64,000 nt of DNA from Lota lota (GCA_026745465.1 JACYXH010000479.1:4040011-4104010); one strand, 5' to 3'; counted from the first letter of the stretch, positions 30,675 to 39,531 are shown. Translations and numbers: made by a program. Notes: generated from the sequence alone by a model not told the origin.

Positions 30675-33600
30675 AGTCTGTGTAAAGGCCGTACACTGTA
30701 TTCGGTGGTGCGGGATGCCAAGGTGGTGCTGGACTTCAACAAGACGCGCCAGATAGCCCAGGAGATGGTGAAGGTAACACAGTCTTTCAGTGGAGCATCC
30801 TCTCCATCCATTCCTTCTGTTCAGTCCATGTCAAAGCTTCAGGTTGTTGTTGGTTCTTTTCCCTAGGGAATGGGCTACCTCCACGCCAAGGGGATCCTAC
30901 ACAAAGATATGAAGTCCAAAAATGTGTTTTACGACAATGGCAAAGTAGTCATCACCGACTTTGGACTCTTCACCATATCCGGTGTTCTGCAGGCGGGCAG
31001 GTAACACTTCGTCTTACTGCATGTGAAAACAGGAAAGATGTGTGTGTGTGTGTGTGTGAAAGATATTGGTTATAACGTTACCATACATCGGTAAGAAGCT
31101 CATGTTACAGGAACAACAGAAAAAGGAGTGGCTCACAGTAGACGTAAATCACACTAGTCTCTACACTTCGTTATATTGAAAGATATTATTGTAGCAAACC
31201 AAACATTAACTCCAGGTCTTGGCCATATTTTGGTTTGTTCAGTATATGTTGGAACATTCATGTTTAGTGTTGGTAGGTGTGTCTGTCTGTGGTCACCATC
31301 ATTAACTAGGGTTCTTATTAAATCCATTCTCCATCCAGGAAGTATATTAACAGAGTTTCACTGAATCTTGATGTTGTTCTTTGAATCCACAGCACAAACA
31401 ATAGGAAATAACAAAGACCTAAGTGGATAATATTTATCTGCATATTAATACAATATCAAGCCCCTTTAGTGAGGGACCACAAAGATATGAGAGTCATTAT
31501 GTCAAAATTGTACCTTTCACTTGTTTTCACTGTAGCTCAAGTGGAGCTCCAGGAAGAGGTTAAACTTAGTTCAAACAAAACCTTTGGTAAATGTCTGTTG
31601 ACTTCCATGTTTTGGGGCTGAGGACCGCCTTGAAAACGAAATACTGCATCTCAAGGGGTTTATCCTCTAATTCGATTTTGAAATAAAAAAGATTTGACCC
31701 ACAAGAGTAATAAAGAGAAAAGTGAACTCTGTCTCTGTCTGAACTCTGAAAATAATAGTCAAAATGCAACTAAGCCGTAACACATCGTGGCTTTTCAATC
31801 TGTGGTAATGTTGACCTTCTCTCCGCGGAGCAGCAGACGTGAGGACAAGCTGAGGATCCCCAGCGGTTGGTTGTGTCACCTGGCCCCAGAAATCATCTGC
31901 CAGCTCTCGCCCGACACCGAGGAAGACAAGCTGCCCTTCTCCAAACAGTCAGATGTCTTTGCTTTTGGGTGAGTGCTGTCCCTCTTCCCCCCGGAGGCTT
32001 CATTTGATCAGTGAGTCCCGACGCGTCCGTGGCTGAGAAGTCCTTCTCCTCTTCAGATGTAGCTGATCAACGGGCAGTTACTGCTCGCCTTAGGGAGGCT
32101 TTTTAATACTCAGCCTTCTGGAGAAACAGAAAAGCTGATGGATCCCTCTCCGATCTTTACGTTTGCACACTTCATGGAATCTTCAAGTTACTGCTGAGAA
32201 AGGCGCAGTGGTGGGGGGAGAACATAAGAGCTAGCCATTAAAAGGGTAATGGTGTCCAGGAGAGCAGCAGGAAGACCCCCTAGCAAAGTGGGCCAGACAT
32301 TATGAATTCTAGAGATAGATAGAAGGGTCCCTAGGACTTAATATCTGTTCTACAGATCGAACGTTAAGATCCAGAGTCATTACCATGAAATGACAGGTTT
32401 CTTGTGTACTACCTTGTTATATGTCATTATGAGTGTCTTGTAGTCTCATCATCTACATGATGAGTGTAGGCCATGTGAGCTTACCACTTCTCTGTCAATG
32501 CAATGATACAGCTGTCCCACAAAATGGTAGAGACTAGCATGAAGTTCCTCTAATAATCTTTAGTTTGTTCACGGTAGAGACTAGCATGTAGTTCCTCTAA
32601 CGGTCTTTAGTTGGTTCATGGTAGAGACTAGCGTAGTACTTTGGCCATAGATTGGGCATTCAAGTCCCACCCTCAATGCCAAATATGGATTGTTTTTGTT
32701 GCTGGTGGCAAAACGTCACACAAAATGGCAACAGCCTTGGTCAAGCGGTCTTGCGTTAACCCATGGGTGACATCATGGATGCTATGACGACATCCATATA
32801 TTCTTTCCCAGTCTCTGCGCGATTCCCATTTTCAGCCCTGTCCTGAGTTCATGAAAACGCCCCACGGCCAGTGTTCTTCCTTTCGCTGCCATTAACGAAT
32901 CATTTGCTGGCCTGGATCCTGCTCTGTTGCCTCCTAACACAATTGCGTGTTCAGATGGTCCCCCCATATGGAGCTCTTTGTCACCGCATCCTTCTGAAGG
33001 GCTGAGCGCAGCACTGGTGCACAATGTCCAGCTGCTCCGCTAGCCTGTGCGCTAGCCAGAGGTGACACCCAGGGCTGTTTTACATATTCATCAACAGTCC
33101 GTGTATTTTTCCGTCCCTGACAAAAGGAGCTATTTTTATCGCAGTCAACCTTGACATAAAGAAACAACAAGGGGAAGAATGACCCGTTTTAACGAAGCTA
33201 AGGTTATGTGGTACCGCGTCGTCTGGCGTCCTCATCATTGTTACTTTTTATAGATTCTTAGGAATAATTAACAGTTAAGTTAATTTAAAAACAGAGTTAA
33301 AGAGCTTCATGGGTTTTGATTAATGGGACTATACTGTATATTTTCTCCAAAATAAGCCTGATGTTTTGTAACTGCATTATTGTTGCACTTGTTGAACACA
33401 TAGAACTATAATTCATTGGACGCTGTGTGAGTCGAATGAATTATGTGTGTGTGTGTGTTTGTCAGCGTGTGTGTGTGCGCATGTGTGTGCATGCATGTGT
33501 GTGTGTTTGTGTGTGTATGTGTGTGTGCATGCATGTGTGTGCCCGCATGTGTGTGCAGGCATATGCGCACATGTGTGTGTGTGTGTGTGTACGCATGCAC

Positions 33601-34467
33601 ATGTGTGCGTGAAGACCCATCACAGTGATACACGTCTGTCTTTCCATGGCCGTGGTATTACTGCCATCCCTGGCACTGACCTGCTGCTGTCCTCGTCTCC
33701 GCAGCACTATTTGGTACGAGCTGCATGCACGGGAGTGGCCTTACAAGAGTCAGCCTGCGGAGGTGATCATGTGGCAGGTCGGCAGCGGCCAGAAGCCCAA
33801 CCTCACCCAGATCGGCATGGGCAAGGAGATCTCGGTAAGGGCTCTGGCGCTGTTGCCTCTTCACTGTTCTTCTGTACGATTACTGAAAGTCGTTTGTATG
33901 TGAGAGGACTGGGATGCCAAATTGAACATCATTATAAAGTCCCCTCTGAGTACAAGACTGAAACATTTAGTTTTTACCATTATAATGAACTTGTCATAAT
34001 CATGGTCATCGCCATCATCATCGTCACCATCATCACAATAATCATCATAATCAACACTTAAGACAGAGGTAAGAAAAGCAATGATTATTAGTTATTTTAA
34101 TAATAGTTATTATCATCATCCTCATCATTATTGTGTTATATATAAGTGTTAATATTATGATCATGATTCTTGTTCTTCATCTTCTTCTTGATATCCTTAT
34201 TGTCAGTATAATTTCAGCCGGTGAGGCCCCTGATCTTCTTTCCTTATGGTGAACATGGTGACTGAAGGTCTGTACAAGCTGAAAGCGTCTGACAGCCCTG
34301 TGTGTCTGTGTCCCTCCCAGGACATCGTGCTCCTCTGCTGGGCGTCCCAGCAGGAGGAGCGACCCAGCTTCTCCAAGCTGGTCGACCTACTGGAGAAGCT
34401 GCCAAAGCGGAACCGGCGCCTATCCCATCCAGGCCACTTCTGGAAGTCAGCTGAGTATGTCAAATGA
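9067..34467 (+). CDS. ksr2: ksr2, kinase suppressor of Ras 2 (3' fifteen coding exons; 5' end outside window)
   Basis: KSR2 is a cytosolic and membrane-recruited scaffold and pseudokinase that binds RAF, MEK and ERK and promotes MEK phosphorylation; in mammals it affects energy balance and is enriched in brain. Fifteen exons (listed separately) have GT-AG borders and join in phase to 617 residues plus a stop. Visible in order are an [11 protein letters not shown] linker, LSVP, a C1 domain (H-X11-C-X2-C-X9-C-X2-C-X4-H-X2-C-X6-C), RTESVP, a Ser/Thr/Pro linker, FIFP and a pseudokinase domain. Pseudokinase hallmarks are the loop GKGRFGQV, Arg in place of the VAIK lysine (VALRL), HKD in place of HRD, an intact DFG, and APE. 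KSR2 rather than KSR1 is chosen because of the linker [17 protein letters not shown] and the tail [10 protein letters not shown]. The CA1 and CA2 regions were not found, and the first base of the first visible exon completes a split codon, so the gene starts upstream. Confidence 0.96.
9336..9536 (+). repeat. pyrimidine-rich (TCC/TTC) imperfect repeat
   Basis: About 200 bases of almost pure C/T on the plus strand, about 100 nt after the donor of ksr2 exon A. It gives misleading open frames rich in Pro, Leu or Ser. A mirror-like polypyrimidine tract of this kind can form H-DNA. Confidence 0.9.
10166..10243 (+). repeat. (GA)n imperfect microsatellite
   Basis: gagaga with gc, aa and tggg interruptions. 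Confidence 0.9.
10425..10486 (+). repeat. dispersed repeat fragment (tttatttatagagcacc type)
   Basis: tttatttatagagcaccatt followed by ctaacacaaggctttacaaag. A clear relative lies at 15,385-15,435 (tttatttataaagcaccatt). The motif resembles a common dispersed fish repeat; its family is not assigned. Confidence 0.5.
10997..11152 (+). repeat. 35-bp minisatellite, about 4.5 copies
   Basis: Units of the form gcctgcctgactacccacc plus gttgccaaaccc, repeated near 11,022, 11,058, 11,091 and 11,126. Confidence 0.85.
11290..11830 (-). mobile_element. L2-clade LINE, 3' end of ORF2 (remnant)
   Basis: The minus strand reads [20 protein letters not shown], then [20 protein letters not shown] and [16 protein letters not shown]. 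This is the stretch after the reverse-transcriptase core in fish L2/CR1-type LINEs. Upstream, in another frame, [14 protein letters not shown] is recognisable, so at least one frameshift separates it. The fragment is 5'-truncated and lies antisense within a ksr2 intron. Confidence 0.75.
11831..13460 (+). other. intronic stretch, nothing recognised
   Basis: AT-rich sequence with only chance frames; no repeat or exon that I can support. Confidence 0.4.
13467..13574 (+). repeat. (GT)n followed by poly(G)
   Basis: GT repeats from 13,475, with a gtatcgatgtat break, end in a 19-base G run at 13,556-13,574. Confidence 0.95.
13963..14360 (+). repeat. (CA)n blocks with (CACAACCA)-type variants
   Basis: Two CA-rich blocks, 13,963-14,020 and 14,166-14,360, are separated by purine-rich DNA (gggaggga). 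In the second block, runs of CA are punctuated by aacc every 10-20 bases. Confidence 0.95.
14400..15640 (+). other. intronic stretch with one dispersed repeat fragment
   Basis: No gene is seen. A relative of the 10,425 repeat is at 15,385-15,435, and an imperfect CA tract at about 15,280-15,335. Confidence 0.4.
15650..15985 (+). repeat. (GGT/GGA)n trinucleotide-rich tract
   Basis: About 335 bases nearly free of C on the plus strand, built from ggt, gga and gtg triplets. It produces long meaningless frames on both strands (Val/Gly-rich or Pro/Thr/His-rich). Confidence 0.93.
16600..17245 (+). repeat. tandem array of about 110-bp units, each with a splice-acceptor-like end
   Basis: The marker gcccaagaac recurs at 16,771, 16,880, 16,990, 17,101 and 17,211, a period of 109-111. 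Each unit contains aacctaggggttggtatt, agcattaagtggccc and cttcttttgtcttgcag just before the marker. Degenerate half units (ccctgccagatccct) flank the array on both sides to about 17,480. Confidence 0.93.
17565..17892 (+). mobile_element. possible solo LTR (fossil, low confidence)
   Basis: AATAAA at about 17,806 is followed by gtgaagtattgactccgctg and a stretch ending ccaacttctaca, reminiscent of the R-U5 part of an LTR. No internal region or second copy is seen and the left end is unclear, so family and age cannot be given. Confidence 0.25.
18645..18793 (+). repeat. (TCC)n then (CA)n microsatellite
   Basis: tcctcc-type triplets up to about 18,672, then CA with cg and at interruptions, ending in a long perfect CA run. 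Confidence 0.95.
19447..19516 (+). CDS. ksr2: ksr2 coding exon B (LSVP motif)
   Basis: A 70-nt exon reading [20 protein letters not shown] followed by KH, closely matching vertebrate KSR2. Acceptor tttccag, donor gtaggt. LSVP fits the LxVP calcineurin-docking consensus; KSR2 is known to bind calcineurin through the segment before its C1 domain. The final AG is completed by G in the next exon to give Arg. Confidence 0.93.
20243..20326 (+). CDS. ksr2: ksr2 coding exon C (first half of C1 domain)
   Basis: An 84-nt exon reading [20 protein letters not shown] then GLKCKNC. It supplies two CxxC pairs of the atypical C1 (CA3) zinc domain, which directs membrane recruitment and does not follow the phorbol-ester-binding consensus. 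Acceptor ggccacag, donor gtatgt. Confidence 0.95.
20538..20570 (+). other. perfect 15-bp hairpin before ksr2 exon D
   Basis: ggttgtttgtgtggt, loop agc, accacacaaacaacc. It lies 47 nt upstream of the exon D acceptor, in the branch-point neighbourhood. Structure seen directly; function unknown. Confidence 0.85.
20617..20702 (+). CDS. ksr2: ksr2 coding exon D (second half of C1 domain)
   Basis: An 86-nt exon reading [20 protein letters not shown] then RGGPDSLK. It completes the C1 zinc ligands (His, Cys, Cys). Acceptor gtgtccag, donor gtaatg. A perfect 15-bp hairpin lies 47 nt upstream of the acceptor. Confidence 0.95.
21114..21134 (+). CDS. possible 21-nt alternative microexon of ksr2
   Basis: A 21-nt segment lies between an AG (after a long T/C-rich run and a TGC) and a gtaaaa donor. 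Its length is a multiple of three. With the phase-1 overhang of exon D it would add Asp-His-Gln-Gly-Thr-Ser-Gln between SLK and ARLV without a stop. The acceptor is weak because about ten A-rich bases separate the AG from the pyrimidine run. This is an inference; it may be ordinary intron. Confidence 0.22.
21351..21382. other. inverted pair of CACGTG E-boxes
   Basis: gtcacgtgca and tgcacgtgac are separated by 12 bases, giving a 10-bp inverted repeat with a palindromic CACGTG on each side. This could be a bHLH-type binding site or coincidence. Confidence 0.5.
21483..21589 (+). CDS. ksr2: ksr2 coding exon E (14-3-3 site)
   Basis: A 107-nt exon reading [20 protein letters not shown] then [22 protein letters not shown] is the RxxSxP 14-3-3 binding site, known in KSR proteins as the serine phosphorylated by C-TAK1/MARK3. 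Acceptor cccgcag, donor gtgaga. The human protein as I remember it has a few extra residues after NNPLR that are absent here. Confidence 0.95.
22656..22962. mobile_element. MITE family copy 1 (truncated), next to ksr2 exon F
   Basis: Shares gtaaccatctctcctggctt, catccattaccaat and gtcaaaatgactttg with copies at 26,070 and 57,408. The inner part of the opposite arm is recognisable at about 22,910-22,962 (ctattgtttacatttgtg). The outer end of that arm is missing and exon F starts 44 nt later. Confidence 0.6.
23006..23174 (+). CDS. ksr2: ksr2 coding exon F (Ser/Thr/Pro-rich linker)
   Basis: A 169-nt exon reading [20 protein letters not shown] followed by a Ser/Pro-rich run and [12 protein letters not shown]. 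This linker is the clearest KSR2-versus-KSR1 marker. Acceptor ctccacag, donor gtagga. A truncated MITE ends about 50 nt upstream. Confidence 0.95.
23495..23536 (+). CDS. ksr2: ksr2 coding exon G (42 nt, FxFP ERK docking motif)
   Basis: A 42-nt exon reading [14 protein letters not shown] across its borders. FIFP matches the FxFP (DEF) ERK-docking motif in the CA4 region of KSR proteins. Acceptor ttctgcag, donor gtaaat. Both borders are phase 1 and the length is a multiple of three, so skipping it would delete the docking motif without changing frame. Confidence 0.93.
23768..23872 (+). repeat. (GA)n imperfect microsatellite
   Basis: gagaga with ggga, aaga and acag variants, in the intron after exon G. 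Confidence 0.9.
24244..24313 (+). CDS. ksr2: ksr2 coding exon H
   Basis: A 70-nt exon reading [20 protein letters not shown] then SEH, matching the segment of KSR2 after the ERK docking motif. Acceptor cctcctcag, donor gtgagc. The intron just before it is GT-rich (about 24,130-24,197). Confidence 0.9.
24464..24655 (+). repeat. (CT)n imperfect microsatellite
   Basis: tctctc with many single-base variants, in the intron after exon H. Confidence 0.9.
24660..26065 (+). other. intronic stretch, nothing recognised
   Basis: AT-rich intron DNA of ksr2 without supported features. Confidence 0.4.
26070..26290. mobile_element. MITE family copy 2 (degenerate)
   Basis: ggggataaaaccatcatagc, gtctctcctggcctcacttt and ccaaagagcatgtagcttga match the left arm of the copy at 57,408; atgtaaacaatagcaatatc corresponds to the inner arm. 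It is older and more diverged than the other two copies. Confidence 0.5.
27166..27184 (+). repeat. poly(G) run
   Basis: 19 G after ggggt, 144 bases before ksr2 exon I. Confidence 0.95.
27263..27310 (+). repeat. (GT)n microsatellite just upstream of ksr2 exon I
   Basis: About 24 perfect GT units end at 27,310. Then cctccacccttttccag leads into exon I at 27,328. Confidence 0.97.
27328..27376 (+). CDS. ksr2: ksr2 coding exon I
   Basis: A 49-nt exon reading [16 protein letters not shown], very close to human KSR2. Acceptor ttttccag, donor gtgagt. It sits 17 nt after a perfect (GT)n tract, so the UG repeat lies in the branch-point region. Confidence 0.93.
28300..28420 (+). mobile_element. tRNA-derived SINE
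   Basis: A-box-like tggctcaggtt (28,311) and B-box-like ggtttaatccc (28,346-28,356), 35 bases apart, sit in a tRNA-like head. The tail ctggataaaagtgtctggta (28,398-28,417) is the typical end of fish SINEs that share a LINE 3' end. Sense orientation within a ksr2 intron. Confidence 0.8.
28444..28474 (+). repeat. poly(G) run with one T
   Basis: 30 G and one T, followed by atgatgatgat. It lies 106 nt before ksr2 exon J. Confidence 0.95.
28581..28942 (+). CDS. ksr2: ksr2 coding exon J (acidic linker and N-lobe of pseudokinase)
   Basis: A 362-nt GC-rich exon. It opens with an acidic stretch ([17 protein letters not shown]), then the KSR-typical [20 protein letters not shown]. The N-lobe follows: glycine loop [16 protein letters not shown] with Arg at the ATP-lysine position, and helix C with Glu in KREVMAY. 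Donor gtacgg. A poly-G tract lies about 107 nt upstream. Confidence 0.97.
28943..30585 (+). other. ksr2 intron, nothing further recognised
   Basis: No exon or element is seen between exons J and K apart from short CA tracts near 30,130-30,250. Confidence 0.4.
30587..30676 (+). repeat. (TC)n microsatellite forming the splice acceptor tract of exon K
   Basis: About 40 TC units with a single tttc interruption run directly into the cag at 30,674-30,676. The microsatellite therefore is the polypyrimidine tract of this ksr2 acceptor. Confidence 0.95.
30677..30773 (+). CDS. ksr2: ksr2 coding exon K (kinase hinge)
   Basis: A 97-nt exon reading [20 protein letters not shown] then [12 protein letters not shown]. 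The pyrimidine tract of its acceptor is a (TC)n microsatellite that runs into the final cag. Donor gtaaca. Confidence 0.96.
30867..31000 (+). CDS. ksr2: ksr2 coding exon L (catalytic-loop and DFG region)
   Basis: A 134-nt exon reading [20 protein letters not shown] then [14 protein letters not shown]. It has HKD in place of HRD and an intact DFG, the KSR pseudokinase pattern. The preceding intron is only 93 nt. Acceptor ttccctag, donor gtaaca. Confidence 0.97.
31837..31968 (+). CDS. ksr2: ksr2 coding exon M (activation segment, APE)
   Basis: A 132-nt exon reading [20 protein letters not shown] then [23 protein letters not shown] marks the end of the activation segment. Acceptor cagcag, donor gtgagt. 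Human KSR2 has DVFALG where this reads DVFAFG. Confidence 0.96.
32524..32640 (+). repeat. short tandem repeat of about 58 bp, two copies plus
   Basis: ggtagagactagcatg, then agttcctctaa and tctttagtt, repeated with small changes at about 32,527, 32,574 and 32,620. The rest of this intron (31,969-33,430) shows nothing else. Confidence 0.7.
33441..33612 (+). repeat. (GT)n imperfect microsatellite
   Basis: GT repeats broken by tgcatgca, cccgca and acgca, before ksr2 exon N. Confidence 0.93.
33705..33834 (+). CDS. ksr2: ksr2 coding exon N (C-lobe)
   Basis: A 130-nt exon reading [20 protein letters not shown] then [20 protein letters not shown]. Acceptor tccgcag, donor gtaagg. An imperfect GT tract lies 90-265 nt upstream. 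Confidence 0.96.
34321..34467 (+). CDS. ksr2: ksr2 terminal coding exon O with stop
   Basis: A 147-nt coding part reading [20 protein letters not shown] and ending [13 protein letters not shown] before TGA at 34,465-34,467. It closes the pseudokinase C-lobe. Acceptor ctcccag. Confidence 0.97.
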   Translation, partial: DIVLLCWASQQEERPSFSKLVDLLEKLPKRNRRLSHPGHFWKSAEYVK

Positions 34468-37400
34468 GCTATAGGGACACAGACTTACAGCAACAACAAC
34501 AACAACAACAACAACAAAACAATCTGCTACAACACGCATCCTAAATGTAGAGCCTGCCTCCTTAAGAGGGCACTCATTCGCCCGGTGGGGGAAGTGTCCT
34601 GGGCATATTCATGCGTGTGGTGGGGGCACACTGACGGCCCGACCTGTTTTCACAAAGCATTTGGGACATTTTTACATTTTAATCATAGGATGGTGTCTGT
34701 TGTCCATTCATGAGGATTTAATTTGAATGATATTTTCTTGATGTATTCTTGTTTGGTGTATTTTGTTTGTTATCACTCTTCATATCACAGAGTTTCTGAG
34801 AACAAATCGAGAGACGTATTTTCTGTTGTGTTTTTGTTTGTGGAATGTGTGTTGCTGTTGTCTGTCATTTGTGTGTTGTTATCCGTCCATTTCCAGTGTC
34901 TTTGTCAATTCTCTGTACCATCTCATCGGTCGGCACGGTTGTGTCTACATGACATGTTTGTCTCAAACGCTACAAAACACGACAAAGACACACCTTGAAT
35001 GTGACGAACTCCCCCCAGTTCCCGAGGTAGGGGTCACGACACAGCGATACCGCAGGCTTTCCTCCAAGCGGCCTGTGCTTTAATCATTGCTTGTGAATGT
35101 CAGCATCAAGATAACAGCCTTAGGAACTAGCCCAACATTGGCCTTTTATTTTGCTACGTGCCAGAACTTCGGCTGCTCTGAGAGCTCACTTGAACTATAT
35201 CTGTTGTCTAACAGGGAACCCTAGTGTACCCTGAGAAGGCCCAGACTGAACCCCCACTAGATATTATTGCAGAGATAATTGCAGGATATACAGGATGCTA
35301 TAGAGATAAATATATGAAAAAAAATTGAAACAATAATACACCATTATCTTTGGCTATATATGATAAAACTTCAAACATTTCTTTCGTATTAGTGTTTTTC
35401 TTTAGTTTTTCATTTTGATTATTTTATAGTTTAGTTTGATGGTCCTATATGTCTGGTTTGGTTGTTGTGGTGGGCCTATGGCAGGGAGATGTGTTAAACA
35501 ACTACATGGATAAAATGCCCAGTCTGACCAGGCTTTTGAAGTAAAACATCCAAATTAAGCGAAAACAATGCAGAGGAATTAAAGAAATACCTGCAAATAT
35601 GACCTGACCGTGCCATGGCAATTTCTTTATGAGATATTGTGTCTAGGACAGATGAGACTTCTAAATGCAAAAAAGCACACAATGGTTGTAGAAAATATAA
35701 CCTATTTTATGTATGCCTACACCAGTCTCCTCTCTAGCAGAGTGATCTCAGAATACAGTTTCACACAGCCTTTTAACACAGTTTCACCCCCTCCCCGCAA
35801 TTGTCCATACATCATGTGAGGGCAATGTTCACATAAAGGAGTAAAGGGGGTAAATTCTTCCTTGTGACCGGTTTACTCCAAACAAAAGGTTAACAACAAA
35901 GGGGAACTAGAAAACACTAGTTAACAGATGGGGTGGTTAGATAACACAACATGAAGAAAACAAAGCTTAAATTATTAAATAAAAACAACATGGATTTTCA
36001 TCACAACCGTCCTTCATATGTCGTGACTATCAAGAATAATGAGCTGTGGAAATCAACTCGTGGGATGAGAAACACCCAAACCACTTGTTGTCTTGATTCT
36101 GAGGCAACAAATAAACCAATTACACTTAGATTCTATGTTTAGTTTCTCAGGAAAGAAACACTAAACGCATCTACAAAACACGAGTCATTTGGACATGAAG
36201 TTATGGCTTTGACTGTGAGGACTTGACAAATGTTCTAATATAACAATGAGCCTGAATCAGGTATAAAGTAACACATCTAGACAGTTTTAACAGCAACAAT
36301 AGGTTATATAATTTTGCAGCGGAACAGGCCTGGCAAGCTAATGTATGTAAACTAATGTAATGACTATGTTATGTTAGCTGAATTGACCTGTCCAAATCCA
36401 AGCTAAACTATTATCATTAAGGGTGACTGTGGACTGAATGTCTTGTTATAGTCCCTGAACCCAACTGATAGTTAATAGACGTAACATTAAATCTACAAAT
36501 ATCTCTTTCTACTTTCTTTTGTCACAAAGTTATCTTCATAGTAGTGTACATAAAGGCCATTGTATTATAAAAGAGCTGCTTTCAACAAGCCCTGCTGTAT
36601 TTGCCTGTTAGTTTTGGTCAAACAAACAAGTCTTGGACTTTGGATTTCAACCAAAGAGCATTTGGCCTGATCTTGCATCCAAGAGATGCACATCATCTCT
36701 TTTGACTTCTGGCACAACACCGCAGGAAGCTAATTGTTAAATTTGTCCTATTCTAAACTTTTTTATCATTATCATTGATTGACAAATCCTCCAACATAAC
36801 CTCAAAGATGTTGAATCCATTCAAATCATCAATTTAAATATGGTTTAGAAAATGAAATTATCAAGGTACATTTGTATCCCTCCTAAAGTGTCCCCTTTAA
36901 TTATCAGATATGATAAAAAATATATATATTTCATAACTTCTATATACCATCCCGGGATACGTGTCTATTTTTTGCGATATATCTCTATATATTGTTATAT
37001 AGCTTACATATACAGTATGTTTGACAGATGAGTATAGACATGGATTTCAACCCATGGTCATGTAAAAACACTTTTCAGATCTCTCTAACCATAGAGACTG
37101 ATAGAGGAGTGTAGACAATCCTATCGTGTTACATAGTCCATTTTCCACAATACCATACACATGCACATACACATACATATACACATACACACACCCTCAC
37201 ACACCGACCGCACACACACACACACACTACGCACACACACACACACACACACACATCTGCATCAAAAACAAACCGCGGCTGTATTTTTAGAGTAAACCTG
37301 TCTTTTTCAATTTGCTGGAATTCAAATATTGTAAGGGAATCATTTATATTTGTACTATTTCAAAGTTTTACGTGCATGACATTGAATATGAAGGATTTGA

Positions 37401-37520
37401 TTGTTACATTATGGAGAAAAAAAAGTAATCCGTCAACACTATAGTCTATGAAAAGGTATATGAGAAGATTTTTAATGTTGATGAGCTACTGTCTGTTGAC
37501 CGTGTACGGTCGCAAAAACA

Positions 37521-37526
37521 AATAAA
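37521..37526 (+). promoter_or_regulatory. ksr2: candidate proximal poly(A) signal AATAAA
   Basis: A canonical hexamer in the presumed 3' UTR, about 3.05 kb after the stop codon. Downstream sequence is less T-rich than at 38,032. Confidence 0.3.
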
Positions 37527-38031
37527 GTTCTACATTAGGCTTTGCTCAAAGTTTTCAACGCCTTTCTATCCGAAAAATGAATGTTTCCGTGTATTTATCA
37601 GCGTGTAAATATGACGGAGCCTGTGATGGTCTAAGGACCTGTGCACATGCAAGTGGAACACCATTTAAAGACCTAACTTCAGTGCCAAGTGTACATATGA
37701 TATTGTAGACCATGTTTTCTTGCCGTACTTAGAAAATATTCTGTGTGAAGGTTGACATCTTTATTTTGAATGTACATGTATAGTGGTGTGCTTTTTGTTG
37801 TCACTTATTTCTGTTACTGTTGTTGTTAATTTGGAAAGAAATTCCCTGTTGAACTGCGTTCGCTTCGAGGCTTTCTTGTTTTTCCTTTTGACTGACTTAG
37901 TTCTTGTATTGAGTATCAGCTGAGGACTTAGCTTGTATTTAATGATGCCTTATAGACTCCTGGTTTAGTGGCGGCTACATTTCGATCACAAGCTCTCTTA
38001 TTTGCACTCATCCTCAACAAAGTGTATGAAA

Positions 38032-38037
38032 AATAAA
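38032..38037 (+). promoter_or_regulatory. ksr2: candidate poly(A) signal AATAAA
   Basis: A canonical AATAAA followed closely by a T-rich and GT-containing stretch. It is the best-placed distal candidate for ksr2. An alternative lies at 37,521-37,526. Confidence 0.4.
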
Positions 38038-38838
38038 AAGAATGTTTTTCATTTTTGACTTTTTCTGTTTTCTTTTCCTATTTTTGCCCTTTGTTTTATC
38101 TTATCTTTCCCATGTTTCCGTTCCGTTCTTTTGTGAGACAAGCAGAAATACAGATAATCTAGCGACCAACAATTACAAAAGCAGAAGTGTATAAATTTAG
38201 TCCCTTCGGAAATAAATCAATACATAATATACAATGTCATCTTTAGAATTAAACAATGCTGAACCACTTCACAGATGACACATCCCAAATTAAGAGCGAT
38301 CATCACTGTAGTATTGGATTGATATGGATATGGATTGATTCTAGAACATGCTAGGGTGTACTCATTGATTAAATTATGATACAAAATAAGACAAACAGAA
38401 AACGCTATGTTATAAAATGGGGTTCAAATTGGTGCACAGTTCTTATTAAAATAGTTTTGAGCGAGGGAAATCTTATTTCTAAAATAATGCTTTAAATTCT
38501 GAGCGGTAGCCAAACATGATAAATGTAATTTAGTACTAAACATTAGACAAAGCTTTGTATTTGGCACAACAGCTATCTCTATTCTGGCAACATATTTAGT
38601 TACAACTGATGCCATATCATTTTAAATATTAGCCGTAGCTTTGTGTTTGGCATTGGGATATGGCTATCTCTGTTTGGCAACACGTTGTGTCACCAGAGAT
38701 GAGAATCATGAGAACAAAAAAACATTTGAAAAAGAAATGGAAAAAAGGGAAACCAAGCTTTGACTCCGAGCAGCACATCACATTGTTGGTATCACTTTTG
38801 TACCACACATCTGACACATTATCTACTATAGGCATATG

Positions 38839-38866
38839 ATGTGTGTGTGTGTGTGTGTGTGTGTGT
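38839..38866 (+). repeat. (GT)n microsatellite
   Basis: Perfect GT units, followed by imperfect GT-rich DNA to about 38,960. Confidence 0.9.
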
Positions 38867-39486
38867 TGGTCGGTCTGTGTGTGTCCACTGTGTGTGCCTA
38901 TGTACAGACATATGTGTGTGCGTGCAGTACAAAAGCGGGGGTGTCTGTGCATGTGTGTTTACCTGTGACTCACCGTCTGGGGCAGGAGAGAAGTGTGCGG
39001 CCAGGACAGTAGAATACACGGTGCCGAGACGGTGCCTTCTCTATTATCTATATATCTTTGTCCTCTCACTGCTGCTGTAGCCGGCCGTTCACCTCACCCA
39101 CTCCCAGCAGAAGGTTGATAACCAGGCTTGGGAGGAGACCTTGTGAAAGGTTTTGAAAGCGATGATCGCTTCAACCGTTCCATATTAGAACCAAATAAAT
39201 AGTTAAAGGAAGAACAGTCGTACAAAAGAGTAGACGGCCAGACAGCATACATTCAACGAGAGTTTAATGTGACCTTTTCTTCCATTATTTATTTCTTTAT
39301 CTATTCATCTGTTTAACATTAGGGCCAGCACTGACTTCAGCACTCTGTATTCTGAACTGCTCCCACCTTTCATTCAATCATTCAAGCCGTTATTGCTTGT
39401 GACTAACAAGTCAGGACCATTATTATCATTATGCCGTTTCTCCCGTGAATTAATTGGTTATGTATACAATTCATCATTTGATTGAC

Positions 39487-39531
39487 GGTGGGGGGGGGGT
39501 GGGGGAGGGGGGGTGGGGGGGGGGGGGGCGG
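39487..39531 (+). repeat. G-rich run with few interruptions
   Basis: G blocks separated by single T or A, then cgg; about 45 bases. Confidence 0.95.

Larger units (their letters stand above)
34468..38055 (+). other. ksr2: probable 3' UTR of ksr2 (extent uncertain)
   Basis: No coding exon follows the stop codon. The region is AT-rich, with an (AAC)n tract at about 34,490-34,516 and CA repeats at 37,155-37,255. AATAAA hexamers lie at 36,110, 37,521 and 38,032. The last is followed within 30 nt by T-rich DNA (atgtttttcatttttgac), as expected at a cleavage site. Where the transcript ends is an inference. Confidence 0.4.

Noticed and set aside
32630-32690. Possible second tRNA-derived SINE (B-box-like gcattcaagtccc)
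   Set aside because: No convincing A box or SINE tail; it sits in a small tandem repeat instead.
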